From contig NZ_JABWGX010000006.1 in NCBI RefSeq assembly GCF_021730435.1, positions 62,001-126,000 of the forward strand: a DNA stretch of 64,000 bases, written 5' to 3'. Shown here in pieces: positions 18,026 to 26,936 of the stretch. Numbering within the stretch: the first letter of the stretch is position 1; each line of letters opens with the position of its first letter. The notes under the pieces were generated by a model. It was not told the DNA's origin, ran no database searches, and saw only the letters and a program-made list of their open reading frames with translations. Origin of the DNA: Xanthobacter agilis (GTDB lineage Bacteria > Pseudomonadota > Alphaproteobacteria > Rhizobiales > Xanthobacteraceae). Position numbers and translations under genes: made by a program.

Positions 18026-18733
18026 ATGACCCTCATTCTTCCGCAGTCCCGTTTCCAGCAGGTCGAGACCTGGGTGTTCGACCTCGACAACACCCTCTAT
18101 AGCGCCGACCATGACCTGTGGTCGCAGATCGACGCGCGCATGAAGGCCTACATCGCCGATTTCCTCGGTATCGCGCCGGACGATGCGTTCAAGTTGCAGA
18201 AGGACTATTACCGGCGCTACGGCACCTCCCTGCGCGGGCTGATGATCGAGCACGGGATGGACCCCGATGCCTTCCTCGATCATGTGCACGACATCGACCT
18301 CTCCGGCCTGTCCGCGACCCCCCGGCTCGGCGCCGCCATCGACGCCCTGCCGGGGCGAAAGATGGTCTACACCAACGGCTCCGAGCGGCACGCCCGCAAT
18401 GTGCTGGAAAAGCTCGGCATCGACGATCGCTTCAGCGCGGTGCACGACATCGTGGCGGCCCGTTTCCAGCCCAAGCCCACCGATGCCGCCTATCGCTGTT
18501 TCCTGGACGCCCACGGCGTGGACCCGCGACGCGCCGCCATGTTTGAGGATCTTTCCCGCAATCTGGAGGTGCCCCATCGCCTCGGCATGGCCACCGTGCT
18601 GGTGGTAACGCAGGGCACTCCGGCCGAAACCCGCCCCGGCAGCCGCGAGGCCTGGGAACTGGAAGGCCGCGATGCCGCCCATGTGGACCAGGTGACTGAC
18701 GACCTGCCCGCCTTTCTCGAACGGCTGGTCTGA
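18026..18733 (+). CDS. HAD-superfamily pyrimidine 5'-nucleotidase
   Basis: A 235-residue haloacid-dehalogenase phosphatase of the SDT1/pyrimidine 5'-nucleotidase group, expected to remove phosphate from pyrimidine nucleoside monophosphates. Motif I is FDLDNTLYSAD (catalytic Asp pair at residues about 18 and 20), motif II is the Thr in YTNGSE, motif III is the Lys in FQPKPTDAAY, and motif IV is FEDLSRNL. The helical cap includes YYRRYGTSLRGLM, typical of this family. It begins 49 nt after the LprI-like gene on the same strand. Confidence 0.88.
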   Translation: MTLILPQSRFQQVETWVFDLDNTLYSADHDLWSQIDARMKAYIADFLGIAPDDAFKLQKDYYRRYGTSLRGLMIEHGMDPDAFLDHVHDIDLSGLSATPRLGAAIDALPGRKMVYTNGSERHARNVLEKLGIDDRFSAVHDIVAARFQPKPTDAAYRCFLDAHGVDPRRAAMFEDLSRNLEVPHRLGMATVLVVTQGTPAETRPGSREAWELEGRDAAHVDQVTDDLPAFLERLV

Positions 18734-18897
18734 CCTGGGTGGTGTCCTGGTGCGTCAAATGGGGGTGCACGCAAAAGTAGAGATGCGTTGCGGAAAATTT
18801 CACCTGTACAGCCGCGCGGACCGCGTTACCCTTGCTCTCTGGCAGCTCCGCAACAGGTGTCGCGGGCATGATCGGCGGGCATGGGGTCTCCTGAGGG

Positions 18898-20259
18898 ATG
18901 AACACAGATCGCTTCGCGTGGCTCGATCTGGTCTACACCCCTCTGCTCGCCATCGAGCCTGATGGCCAGACGGTTCGGCGCGCCAATGCCCAGGCGGCGG
19001 GCCTGTTCGGCCGCGATCCCACCGGGATGGATCTGAGCGAGCTTCTCGGCGCCTATGCGGCGGGGCGGGTGCGCGGTCTGCTGATGGCCGAGAGCCACGA
19101 CACCGAAGAGATGGTGCTTTATTGTCGCACCCCGATCGGCCTCGCTACGCTGGGTTTCAAGGCCTCGCAGCTTCGCGATGAATGGGGCTCGATTGTGACG
19201 CTGCGCGATCACGGCACCCGCGGGCCGGCGCCGGGGCGCGGCGGTTCCACCACGACGGTGCTGGATTTTTCCACCATGCTCGAAGACATCGTGCGCTCGC
19301 TGCCGGTGGGGGTGGAAATCTACGACAGCAATATGCGGGAATTGTATTGCAACGAGCAGTCCGAGCATCTCCTGGGCTATGGCTATCTGGGGCCGGCGCC
19401 CCATCATGACGATTGGTGGGAAAAGGGCTTTCCCGATGATGCGCTGCGGGCCCAGGTGATCGCGGACTGGCGGGCGCGCATCGAGCGCGTGCGGGCTGAT
19501 CCCGGGGAGGTGGAGAAGGTGGAGTGGGATGTGGTCTGTCGGGACCGGCAGACGCGCACGCTCCAGTTCCGGTTCCGTTTCATTAGCGATACTTACATCG
19601 TGGTCTACTGGGACGTGTCCGAGCGGCGGCGGCTGGAGGAGGAGTTGCGCTACCTCGCCGTGACCGACGAATTGACCGGCCTGTGCAACCGCCGGCGCTT
19701 CTTCGAGGAGGCCGACCGCGCTTTCCGCGTCGCCGTGGCGACCGACAGCGACCTCTCGGTGCTGATGCTGGACCTCGACCACTTCAAATCCATCAATGAC
19801 AATTTCGGTCACGGCGCCGGCGACGTCGTGCTGCGCGAGGTGGCGCAGCGCTGCCGCGGCGCGCTGCGGACGCGCGATGTGGTGGCGCGCATGGGCGGCG
19901 AGGAGTTCGCGGTGTTGTTGCCCAGCACCGATATGGAAGGCGCGGCCCAGGTCGCGCGCAATCTGATCGCGTCCATCTCCGGCACGCCGGTGGATATCGG
20001 CTCCGTGACCCTCGACGTGCGGACGAGCATCGGTGTCGCCGCCATGGTGAAGGGGGACCGTGACATCGAGGACATCCTTGAGCGCGCCGACCGCGCCCTC
20101 TATGGCGCCAAGGATGGCGGCCGGAATCGGGTGATGCTGTCCGCGCTCGGACAGGGGAATGGCGACGGTGCCATCCGCGATGGCCCGTCCCGAGATGGCC
20201 TGTCCAGGGATGGCGAGTTTCGGGACGGTGCGTTCCGGGACGGCGTTTCCCATGAGTGA
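18898..20259 (+). CDS. Diguanylate cyclase with N-terminal PAS domains
   Basis: A 453-residue soluble protein that should make cyclic di-GMP. Two PAS-like regions precede the catalytic domain (about residues 5-100, and 115-245, the latter containing VGVEIYDSNMRELYCNEQSEHLLGY). The GGDEF domain (about 260-415) has the active motif GGEEF and, five residues before it, the inhibitory I-site Arg-Thr-Arg-Asp, so product feedback is expected. No EAL domain. The C-terminus carries five in-frame copies of a 5-residue x-x-Arg-Asp-Gly repeat. The stop overlaps the start of the GNAT gene by 8 nt. Confidence 0.95.
   Translation: MNTDRFAWLDLVYTPLLAIEPDGQTVRRANAQAAGLFGRDPTGMDLSELLGAYAAGRVRGLLMAESHDTEEMVLYCRTPIGLATLGFKASQLRDEWGSIVTLRDHGTRGPAPGRGGSTTTVLDFSTMLEDIVRSLPVGVEIYDSNMRELYCNEQSEHLLGYGYLGPAPHHDDWWEKGFPDDALRAQVIADWRARIERVRADPGEVEKVEWDVVCRDRQTRTLQFRFRFISDTYIVVYWDVSERRRLEEELRYLAVTDELTGLCNRRRFFEEADRAFRVAVATDSDLSVLMLDLDHFKSINDNFGHGAGDVVLREVAQRCRGALRTRDVVARMGGEEFAVLLPSTDMEGAAQVARNLIASISGTPVDIGSVTLDVRTSIGVAAMVKGDRDIEDILERADRALYGAKDGGRNRVMLSALGQGNGDGAIRDGPSRDGLSRDGEFRDGAFRDGVSHE
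20170..20244 (+). repeat. Five tandem 15-bp repeats encoding x-x-R-D-G
   Basis: Five in-frame 15-bp units at the 3' end of the diguanylate cyclase gene encode AIRDG, PSRDG, LSRDG, EFRDG and AFRDG. The first two positions vary; Arg-Asp-Gly is constant. Confidence 0.9.
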
Positions 20260-21133
20260 GGATCTCCCCATTCGTCCGCTCTCGGCGGCGGAGGTGGAGA
20301 TGGCGGTGGAGTGGGCGGCGCGGGAGGGCTGGAACCCTGGCCTTGCCGATGCGGCGGCCTTCCACGCCCAGGATCGCGAGGGCTTTCTCGGCCTGTTCGC
20401 GCACGGTGAGCTGGCCGCGACCCTTTCGGCGGTGCGCTACGGGGCGAGCGGCCCCGGCCGGGCGGGGTTCGCGTTTTTGGGGTTCTACATCTGCCGTCCG
20501 GACCTGCGCGGGCAGGGCCTGGGGTTTCGCCTGTGGCAGGCCGGCATGGCCCGCCTCGCCGGCTGCACCATCGGCCTCGACGGGGTGGCGGCGCAGCAGG
20601 CCAATTATGCCGCCTCCGGCTTCGTGCTCGCGCACCGCAATATCCGCTACGGCGGCGTCGCGGCAGTGGGGGACGGGGTGCCCGATGCCAGGGTGATCGC
20701 CGTCACGCCGGCATTGCGGGCGGCAGTGGCAGCCTGCGACACCGCCCATTTCGGCGTCCCGCGCCCGGATTTCCTCGCCCTTTGGCTGGAACCGCCGGTC
20801 GGTGCCGCGCGGGTGCTGGTGGAAGATGGGGCGGTGACCGGGTACGGGGTGATCCGGCGCTGCCGGGAGGGCTTCAAGATCGGGCCCCTGTTCGCGCCGA
20901 CCGCGGCCGGTGCGCGGGCCCTGTTCGCCGCGCTGGCGGTGGAGGCAGGGCGCGCGGAGGCAGGGGGTGCGCCGCTCTTTCTTGACGTGCCCGAGCCGAA
21001 CGGGGCGGCGCGGGCGCTGGCCGAGCAGGCCGGTCTCTCCCCCGTGTTCGAGACCGCGCGCATGTATCGCGGCCCCGCGCCCGACCTGCCGTTGGCGCGC
21101 ATCTTCGGCATCACCAGCTACGAGCTCGGTTGA
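20252..21133 (+). CDS. GNAT N-acetyltransferase with YitH-like C-terminal domain
   Basis: A 293-residue two-part acetyltransferase. The N-terminal GNAT domain has the acetyl-CoA loop RGQGLGFRLWQ at about residues 86-96. The C-terminal half (about 160-290) matches the Acetyltransf_18/YitH type, with GYGVIRRCREGFKIGPLFA and the LFLDVPEPN segment. The acceptor is unknown. The start overlaps the diguanylate cyclase stop by 8 nt, so translation is probably coupled. The family also occurs alone, so coupling does not prove a role in c-di-GMP signalling. Confidence 0.88.
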   Translation: MSEDLPIRPLSAAEVEMAVEWAAREGWNPGLADAAAFHAQDREGFLGLFAHGELAATLSAVRYGASGPGRAGFAFLGFYICRPDLRGQGLGFRLWQAGMARLAGCTIGLDGVAAQQANYAASGFVLAHRNIRYGGVAAVGDGVPDARVIAVTPALRAAVAACDTAHFGVPRPDFLALWLEPPVGAARVLVEDGAVTGYGVIRRCREGFKIGPLFAPTAAGARALFAALAVEAGRAEAGGAPLFLDVPEPNGAARALAEQAGLSPVFETARMYRGPAPDLPLARIFGITSYELG

Positions 21134-21181
21134 GCGCTGCGTCATTCTGACCCGCTGGGCCGGGCGCAGACGGCCGCGAAC

Positions 21182-21194
21182 GGACAAAATGTCC
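21182..21194. promoter_or_regulatory. Candidate upstream activator site (palindrome)
   Basis: GGACA-N3-TGTCC, a perfect 5-bp inverted repeat about 95-105 bp upstream of the predicted transcription start of the MFS gene. This is the usual distance for an NtrC-type enhancer site. Confidence 0.4.
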
Positions 21195-21258
21195 ATATGT
21201 GTGCCGGGGCGTTCATTGAAATGCCACCGTAAATCAGCCGGTTGCGGGCGATCTGGTG

Positions 21259-21275
21259 TTGGCCTCCCCCTTGCT
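21259..21275 (+). promoter_or_regulatory. Sigma-54 (-24/-12) promoter of the OFA transporter gene
   Basis: TTGGC, seven bases, TTGCT: the invariant GG and GC have the correct spacing of the TGGCAC-N5-TTGC consensus. The predicted start lies near 21286, leaving a 57-nt leader before the ATG. An NtrC-type activator is encoded directly downstream of the transporter. Confidence 0.65.
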
Positions 21276-21342
21276 AATCGGACACCACCGCGCCGTGACG
21301 CGGCCGGCGGACCGCCGGAACAAGAAGATGCCAGGAGGAAGC

Positions 21343-23046
21343 ATGTCCGTTTCGACCCTCGCCCCGCCGCCGTTCCTGAGCCGGGAGCGCACCATCGCCG
21401 GCGCTGGCTTCAATCGCTGGCTGGTGCCGCCGGCGGCTCTCGCCATCCATCTGTGCATCGGCATGGCCTATGGCTTCAGCGTGTTCTGGCTGCCGTTGTC
21501 GCGCGCCGTGGGCATCACCGCGCCGGTCGCCTGCCCGGCCGACATGGGCTTCATCGCCGGCCTGTTCGCCACCGCGTGCGACTGGCAGATTTCCCAGCTC
21601 GGCTGGATGTACACCTTGTTTTTCGTGCTGCTCGGCTCGTCGGCGGCGGTGTGGGGCGGCTGGCTGGAGACGGCGGGGCCGCGCAAGGCGGGTCTGGTGT
21701 CCGCCTTCTGCTGGTGCGGCGGGCTCGTGATCTCGGCGGCGGGCGTCTATCTGCACCAGATCTGGATGCTGTGGCTCGGTTCCGGCGTCATCGGCGGCAT
21801 CGGCCTGGGACTCGGCTACATCTCGCCGGTGTCCACCCTCATCAAATGGTTTCCGGACCGGCGCGGCATGGCCACCGGCATGGCCATCATGGGCTTCGGC
21901 GGCGGTGCCATGATCGGCGCCCCGCTCGCCAACATGCTGATGCAGCATTTCGCCGGTCCGACCTCGGTCGGCGTGTGGCAGACCTTCCTCGCCATGGCGG
22001 CCATCTATTTCGTGTTCATGGTGGTCGGCGCCCTGGGGTATCGGGTGCCGCGCGAGGGTTGGAAGCCGGCCGGCTGGACCCCGCCCGCCGCCAGCGCTAA
22101 TGCCATGGTCACCCATCGCCATGTGCATCTGAACGTGGCTTGGAAGACGCCGCAGTTCTGGCTGCTGTGGGCGGTGCTGTGCCTCAATGTGTCGGCGGGC
22201 ATCGGCGTGATCGGCATGGCCTCGCCCATGCTCCAGGAGGTGTTCGGCGGGCGGCTGATCGGCCTCGATCTCACCTTCTCGCAGCTTGATGCCGCCCAGA
22301 AGGCGCAGATCGCGGCCATCGCCGCCGGCTTCACCGGCCTGCTCTCCTTGTGCAACATCGGCGGGCGGTTCGGCTGGGCCTCCTTCTCCGACCGGCTGGG
22401 ACGCAAGATGACCTATGCGGTCTTCTTCGTGCTGGGCTTCGCGCTCTATGCGCTGGTGCCCACCACCGCCCACATGGGTTCGGTGGTGCTGTTCGTGCTC
22501 TCCTTCTGCATCATCCTGTCGATGTATGGCGGCGGCTTCGCCACCATCCCGGCCTACCTTGCCGACATCTTCGGCACCCACATGGTGGGGGCCATCCATG
22601 GCCGGCTGCTCACGGCCTGGGCCACCGCCGGCGTGCTTGGCCCGGTGCTGGTGAACTATCTGCGCGAATACCAGATCGCCTCCGGCATCCCGCGCGAGGC
22701 GGCCTATGACCAGACCATGTACATCCTGGCCGGACTGCTGGTCCTGGGCTTCGTCGCCAACCTGCTGGTGAAGCCCGTCGCCGAGCATCTCTACATGACC
22801 GACGACGAGCTGAAGAAGGCGGGCAAGCTCGCCGCCCAGTCGAAGGAAGAGAAGGTCCACGCCGACTTCGAGGATTTCGAGGAAGAGGCCAAGGATGGCA
22901 CGGCCGGCGCCGGCCGCGCCTCCACCCCGGTGGCCCGGGGTGCGACCCCGGTGGCGCTGGCGGTGGTGGCATGGCTCGCCGTGGGCGTGCCGCTGGCCTG
23001 GGGCGTGTGGATCACCCTACAGAAGGCGGTGATCTTGTTCCGTTGA
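21343..23046 (+). CDS. MFS transporter, oxalate/formate antiporter (OFA) family
   Basis: A 567-residue inner-membrane carrier with about twelve predicted helices. The OFA signature is the long first extracytoplasmic loop after GMAYGFSVFWLPL, with two cysteines (CPADMGFIAGLFATACDW), followed by the family pattern for helices 4-5 (GLGLGYISPVSTLIKWFPDRRGMATGMAIMGFGGGAMIG). The second half contains NIGGRFGWASFSDRLGRK, the MFS loop motif. A charged cytoplasmic segment (about residues 490-530) separates it from one extra C-terminal helix. Strong Shine-Dalgarno AGGAGG. Family members exchange small carboxylates such as oxalate and formate; the substrate here is inferred only to be of that class. Confidence 0.9.
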   Translation: MSVSTLAPPPFLSRERTIAGAGFNRWLVPPAALAIHLCIGMAYGFSVFWLPLSRAVGITAPVACPADMGFIAGLFATACDWQISQLGWMYTLFFVLLGSSAAVWGGWLETAGPRKAGLVSAFCWCGGLVISAAGVYLHQIWMLWLGSGVIGGIGLGLGYISPVSTLIKWFPDRRGMATGMAIMGFGGGAMIGAPLANMLMQHFAGPTSVGVWQTFLAMAAIYFVFMVVGALGYRVPREGWKPAGWTPPAASANAMVTHRHVHLNVAWKTPQFWLLWAVLCLNVSAGIGVIGMASPMLQEVFGGRLIGLDLTFSQLDAAQKAQIAAIAAGFTGLLSLCNIGGRFGWASFSDRLGRKMTYAVFFVLGFALYALVPTTAHMGSVVLFVLSFCIILSMYGGGFATIPAYLADIFGTHMVGAIHGRLLTAWATAGVLGPVLVNYLREYQIASGIPREAAYDQTMYILAGLLVLGFVANLLVKPVAEHLYMTDDELKKAGKLAAQSKEEKVHADFEDFEEEAKDGTAGAGRASTPVARGATPVALAVVAWLAVGVPLAWGVWITLQKAVILFR

Positions 23047-23078
23047 GCCGGACCTTTTGCGACCGCGAGCGTTCAGAC

Positions 23079-23101
23079 CGGCCGGGCCTTGTGCCCGGCC
23101 G
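23079..23101 (+). terminator. Hairpin downstream of the OFA transporter gene
   Basis: Nine-pair stem CGGCCGGGC/GCCCGGCCG with a 5-nt loop, followed by a weak T-containing stretch (CGTCGTTTC), 33 nt after the stop. Confidence 0.5.
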
Positions 23102-23304
23102 CGTCGTTTCGGGGTGGGCGCGGCCGCGCCATTTGATTGCCGCAGCGATTTGAGCGATTGATAATCCTGATGACGAACGGGCCGCGCGGGTTCTCCCGGC
23201 TCAGAAGCCCGCCGTCTCGGGGAGGAGGCGTGGCGCCAGGCGCCAGGCCTCGAGGATGGCTTCCGCCGCTGGTCGGCGCGGGCCTGGGACCTGCGGCCGA
23301 CCAC

Positions 23305-24696
23305 ATGACCATGACCAGCCTCGCTCCGGCGGAGCCCGCCACCGACCTCACCTTCAGCCCTCACCTGGCCGAGTCCTCGGTGCTGGTGGTGGATGACGAG
23401 CCGGGCATGCGCAATTTCCTCACCCGCATGCTCGAGACCCGCTGCCGCCATGTGGCCGAGGCGGCGGATGTCGCGAGCGCGGCCCGCCTGCTGGAGGCGA
23501 CGCCGTTCGACCTCATCATTCTCGACAACATCATGGCCGGGCGCACCGGCCTCGACTGGCTGAAGGAGCTGCGCGCCACCGGTTTCTACCGCGAGGTCAT
23601 TCTCATCACCGCGTTCGCGGACCTGGAAACCGCCATCGAGGCGCTGCGGGCGGGGGCGGCGGATTTCGTGCTGAAGCCGTTCCGCTCCAACCAGATCCTG
23701 AATGCCATCGCCCGCTGCCTGGAGCGCGGGCGCCTCAGCCGCGAGAATTTCGTGCTCAAGCGGGCGCTCGGCACCCTGCCGCTGGCGCCGTCCGGCCCCT
23801 CGACTTTGGTGGGTGAATCGCTCTCCATCCATGCCGTGCGCGCCATGGTGGCCCGCGTCGCGCCCATGCCCACCACCGTGCTGGTGACCGGGGAGAGCGG
23901 CACCGGCAAGGAGGTCACCGCCCGCGCCCTCCACACCGCCTCGTCCCGCGCGGCCAAGCCGTTCGTGCCGGTGAACTGCGCCGCCATCGCGCCCGAGATC
24001 ATCGAGAGCGAGCTGTTCGGCCATCTGAAGGGCGCCTTCACCGGCGCCGCCTCGTCCCGCGAGGGCCTGTTCTTTTATGCCCAGGGCGGCACGCTGTTCC
24101 TGGACGAGGTGGGGGAACTGCCGCTCGGCCTCCAGGCCAAGCTGCTGCGCGTGATCGAGGACAAGAAGGTGCGGCCGGTGGGCGCCGAGCGGGAGGTGCC
24201 GGTAGATGTGCGCCTCGTGGCCGCCACCAATTGCGACCTGAAGGAGATGGTGGCCTGCGGCCGGTTCCGGCAGGACCTCTATTACCGCCTCAACGTGGTG
24301 AACATCGACCTTGCCCCCCTGCGCGAGCGGGCGGCGGACGTGGCGCCCCTGGCGCGGCTGTTCATGGCGGAACTGTCGGCCCAGCTCGGCGTGCCGCCGT
24401 TGGAGCTCACCCCGGCGGTGTTGCGCGAGCTTGCGCGCTATCCCTGGCCGGGCAATGTGCGCGAGCTGCGCAACGTGATCGAGCGGGCGCTCATTCTCGG
24501 CGATTTCCCCCGCGATGTGGTGCCGGCCGAGGACGGGGAAGGCGAGGAGGCCCATTCCCAAGCGCTGGAGGCGGTGGAAAAGCACCACATGCTGAAGGTG
24601 CTCGCCGAGGCCGGTGGCAACCGGGCGGAAGCCGCGCGCCGGCTCGGCGTGTCGCGCAAGACCCTCGATCGCAAGCTCAAGGCCTGGCATGGCTGA
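23305..24696 (+). CDS. Sigma-54-dependent response regulator, NtrC family
   Basis: A 463-residue activator of sigma-54 RNA polymerase. The receiver domain (about residues 25-145) has the acidic pair in VVDDEPG, the phospho-acceptor Asp in DLIILDNIMAG and the Lys in VLKPF. The AAA+ domain (about 175-400) has Walker A GESGTGKE, the sigma-54 contact loop GAFTGA and Walker B FLDEVGELP. The C-terminal Fis-type helix-turn-helix is AEAARRLGVSRKTLDRKLK. Two ATGs lie two codons apart at the start. The stop overlaps the kinase gene by 8 nt. Together with the -24/-12 promoter upstream, it most likely activates the OFA transporter gene. Confidence 0.95.
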   Translation: MTMTSLAPAEPATDLTFSPHLAESSVLVVDDEPGMRNFLTRMLETRCRHVAEAADVASAARLLEATPFDLIILDNIMAGRTGLDWLKELRATGFYREVILITAFADLETAIEALRAGAADFVLKPFRSNQILNAIARCLERGRLSRENFVLKRALGTLPLAPSGPSTLVGESLSIHAVRAMVARVAPMPTTVLVTGESGTGKEVTARALHTASSRAAKPFVPVNCAAIAPEIIESELFGHLKGAFTGAASSREGLFFYAQGGTLFLDEVGELPLGLQAKLLRVIEDKKVRPVGAEREVPVDVRLVAATNCDLKEMVACGRFRQDLYYRLNVVNIDLAPLRERAADVAPLARLFMAELSAQLGVPPLELTPAVLRELARYPWPGNVRELRNVIERALILGDFPRDVVPAEDGEGEEAHSQALEAVEKHHMLKVLAEAGGNRAEAARRLGVSRKTLDRKLKAWHG

Positions 24697-26818
24697 GGAC
24701 GGCGGCCCCGCGTTGGGCGCGCCGCGTCCCACCGGCGACCTCGGGCCGCCAAGCGCGCGGGGACGGACAGGTCCCCTGTATCGGTCGGGCGTCTTGGGGC
24801 GGCTCGGTTCGGTGCGCATGCGGCTGCTCGCCATCGCGCTCCTACCCATGCTCATCATCCTGCCGGTGGTGCTGCTGCTGGTGGTGGGGTGGTGGACGCG
24901 CCAATTCGACCGCCTGCTCATTTCCAAGGTGCAGGGCGACCTGACCATCGCCCGCCAGTATCTCGACCGGCTGATGGAGCGATCGGACGAGACCTTGCAC
25001 GCGCTCGGCGATTCGGTGGCGTTCGAGAAGGTGGCGGAAGGCGGCGATCGCGGGGCCCTCGATGCCTTCCTCGCCGCCCGGCGCGCGGCCCTGGGGTTCG
25101 ATTTTCTTTATGTGCTCGAGGCCGATGGCGCCCTGGTGGCGGCCTCCCCGCCCGGCGCGCGGCCCGACGCGGGGCTGGCCTCGTCGGCGGTGGTGGAACG
25201 GGCGCGCGCGGGCACGGCTGGGTCCGCCATCGACGTGTTCGGGCCGGAGACCCTCGCCCGCTTGTCGCCCGATCTCGAAGCGCGGGCGCGGGTGGAGCTC
25301 GTGCCCACCCCCGGCGCGGGGCCGACGGCCCGCGCGCTGGAGGAGCGGGGCATGGTGGTGCAGTCGGCGGCGCCGGTCCGGCTCGCCGGCGACCGGCGCG
25401 GGGTGCTGGTGGGCGGGGTGCTGCTCAACCGCAACCTCGATTTCATCGATACCATCAATGATCTGGTCTATGGCCGCGGCGTCCTGCCGGCCGGCAGCGA
25501 GGGCACCGCCACCTTGTTCCTCGACGACGTGCGCATCTCCACCAATGTGCGCCTGTTCGAGGGTAAGCGGGCGCTCGGCACCCGCGTATCGGGGGAGGTG
25601 CGGGCGGCGGTGCTGGGCGAGGGGCGAGTGTGGCTCGACCGCGCCTTCGTGGTGAACGACTGGTACATTTCCGCCTATGAGCCGATCCTCGATTCGGCTG
25701 GGCACCGGGTGGGGATGCTCTATGTGGGCTTCCTGGAAGCGCCGTTCCTGGCCTTGAAGCGCACCATCCTGATCGCGGTGGGGGTGGGCTTCGTGCTGGT
25801 GGCGGCGGTCACCATCCCCATCCTCCTGCGCTGGGCGGCGGGCATTTTCCGGCCGCTGGAAGCCATGAACGTCACCATTTCGAAGGTGGAGGAGGGCGAC
25901 CTGTCCGCCCGCACCGGCCTGTCTGGCCAAAGCGACGAGATCGGCCGGCTGTCCCACCATCTCGATGCCATGCTGGACCTGCTGCGCCAGCGCGATGCGG
26001 AATTGCGCCGCTGGGCGGACGAGCTGGACGCGCGCGTCGCCGCCCGCACCCGCGAGCTTCAGGCCGCCAATGCCGAGCTGGCGGCGGCCCAGAAGCAACT
26101 GGTGATGAGCGGCAAGCTCGCCGCCATCGGCGAAATCACCGCCGGCATCGCCCATGAGATCAACAATCCGGTGGCGGTGATCCAGGGCAATCTGGACGTG
26201 GCGCGTGAGCTGCTGGGACGGGCGGCGACGCCGGTACGCACTGAGTTCAACCTGATCGACCAGCAGGTGCACCGCATCCACATCATCGTGTCGAAGCTCC
26301 TGCAGTTCGCCCGCCCCGGCGAGTTCGCTGGGGTCAGCGACCCGGTGATGCCGAGGGAGGTGATCGGCGACAGCCTGCTTCTGGTGCAGCATCTGGTCTC
26401 CCGCGCCGAAATCGCGGTGGTGCGCGGCGACGGCGCGGGTCGCGTCGTCTTCATGAACCGGGTGGAATTGCAGCAGGTGCTCATCAACCTGATGGTGAAC
26501 GCGGTGCATGCCATGCCCGGCGGCGGCACCTTGAGCCTGGAGAGCCGCGACGAGACCCGCGGCGGGCGGGCCGGCGTCGCCATCGTGGTGCGGGATACGG
26601 GCATGGGCATTCCGGCCGCGCATCTGGCGCGGGTGTTCGACCCCTTCTTCACCACCAAGGGTCAGGGCGGTACCGGGCTCGGCCTGTCCATCAGCTACAC
26701 CCTGGTGGAGCGGGCCGGCGGCATCATGGGGGTAGAAAGCGTGGAAGGCGTGGGCAGCGCCTTCACCATCTGGCTGCCGCAGGCCCCGCCGGCGCATGAT
26801 GCGGCCAGCCGCTCCTGA
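24689..26818 (+). CDS. Membrane sensor histidine kinase with extracytoplasmic cache-type domain
   Basis: A 709-residue kinase that is probably the partner of the adjoining NtrC-type regulator. After a 40-residue cytoplasmic start there is a helix (about 44-68), a periplasmic sensing domain of about 300 residues with the cache pattern (FVVNDWYISAYEPILDSAGHRVGMLYVGF at its end), and a second helix (about 365-385). A HAMP domain (EEGDLSARTGLSGQSDEIG) and a coiled coil follow. The HisKA H-box is GIAHEINNPVAVI, and the ATPase domain has NLMVNAVHAMPGGG, VRDTGMGIP and TGLGLSISY. The layout resembles DctB-type kinases that sense carboxylates. Gene overlap with the regulator is 8 nt. Confidence 0.93.
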   Translation: MAEDGGPALGAPRPTGDLGPPSARGRTGPLYRSGVLGRLGSVRMRLLAIALLPMLIILPVVLLLVVGWWTRQFDRLLISKVQGDLTIARQYLDRLMERSDETLHALGDSVAFEKVAEGGDRGALDAFLAARRAALGFDFLYVLEADGALVAASPPGARPDAGLASSAVVERARAGTAGSAIDVFGPETLARLSPDLEARARVELVPTPGAGPTARALEERGMVVQSAAPVRLAGDRRGVLVGGVLLNRNLDFIDTINDLVYGRGVLPAGSEGTATLFLDDVRISTNVRLFEGKRALGTRVSGEVRAAVLGEGRVWLDRAFVVNDWYISAYEPILDSAGHRVGMLYVGFLEAPFLALKRTILIAVGVGFVLVAAVTIPILLRWAAGIFRPLEAMNVTISKVEEGDLSARTGLSGQSDEIGRLSHHLDAMLDLLRQRDAELRRWADELDARVAARTRELQAANAELAAAQKQLVMSGKLAAIGEITAGIAHEINNPVAVIQGNLDVARELLGRAATPVRTEFNLIDQQVHRIHIIVSKLLQFARPGEFAGVSDPVMPREVIGDSLLLVQHLVSRAEIAVVRGDGAGRVVFMNRVELQQVLINLMVNAVHAMPGGGTLSLESRDETRGGRAGVAIVVRDTGMGIPAAHLARVFDPFFTTKGQGGTGLGLSISYTLVERAGGIMGVESVEGVGSAFTIWLPQAPPAHDAASRS

Positions 26819-26936
26819 CCGATGACACGCTTTGGACCTGAGGCGCGCGGGACGGCTCCGGGACCTGCGCCACAGTGCGATCTTGAGAACGCCAAAGTGC
26901 TGCTTTAGCTCCCGGTCGACCACGAGGGAGACGCTC

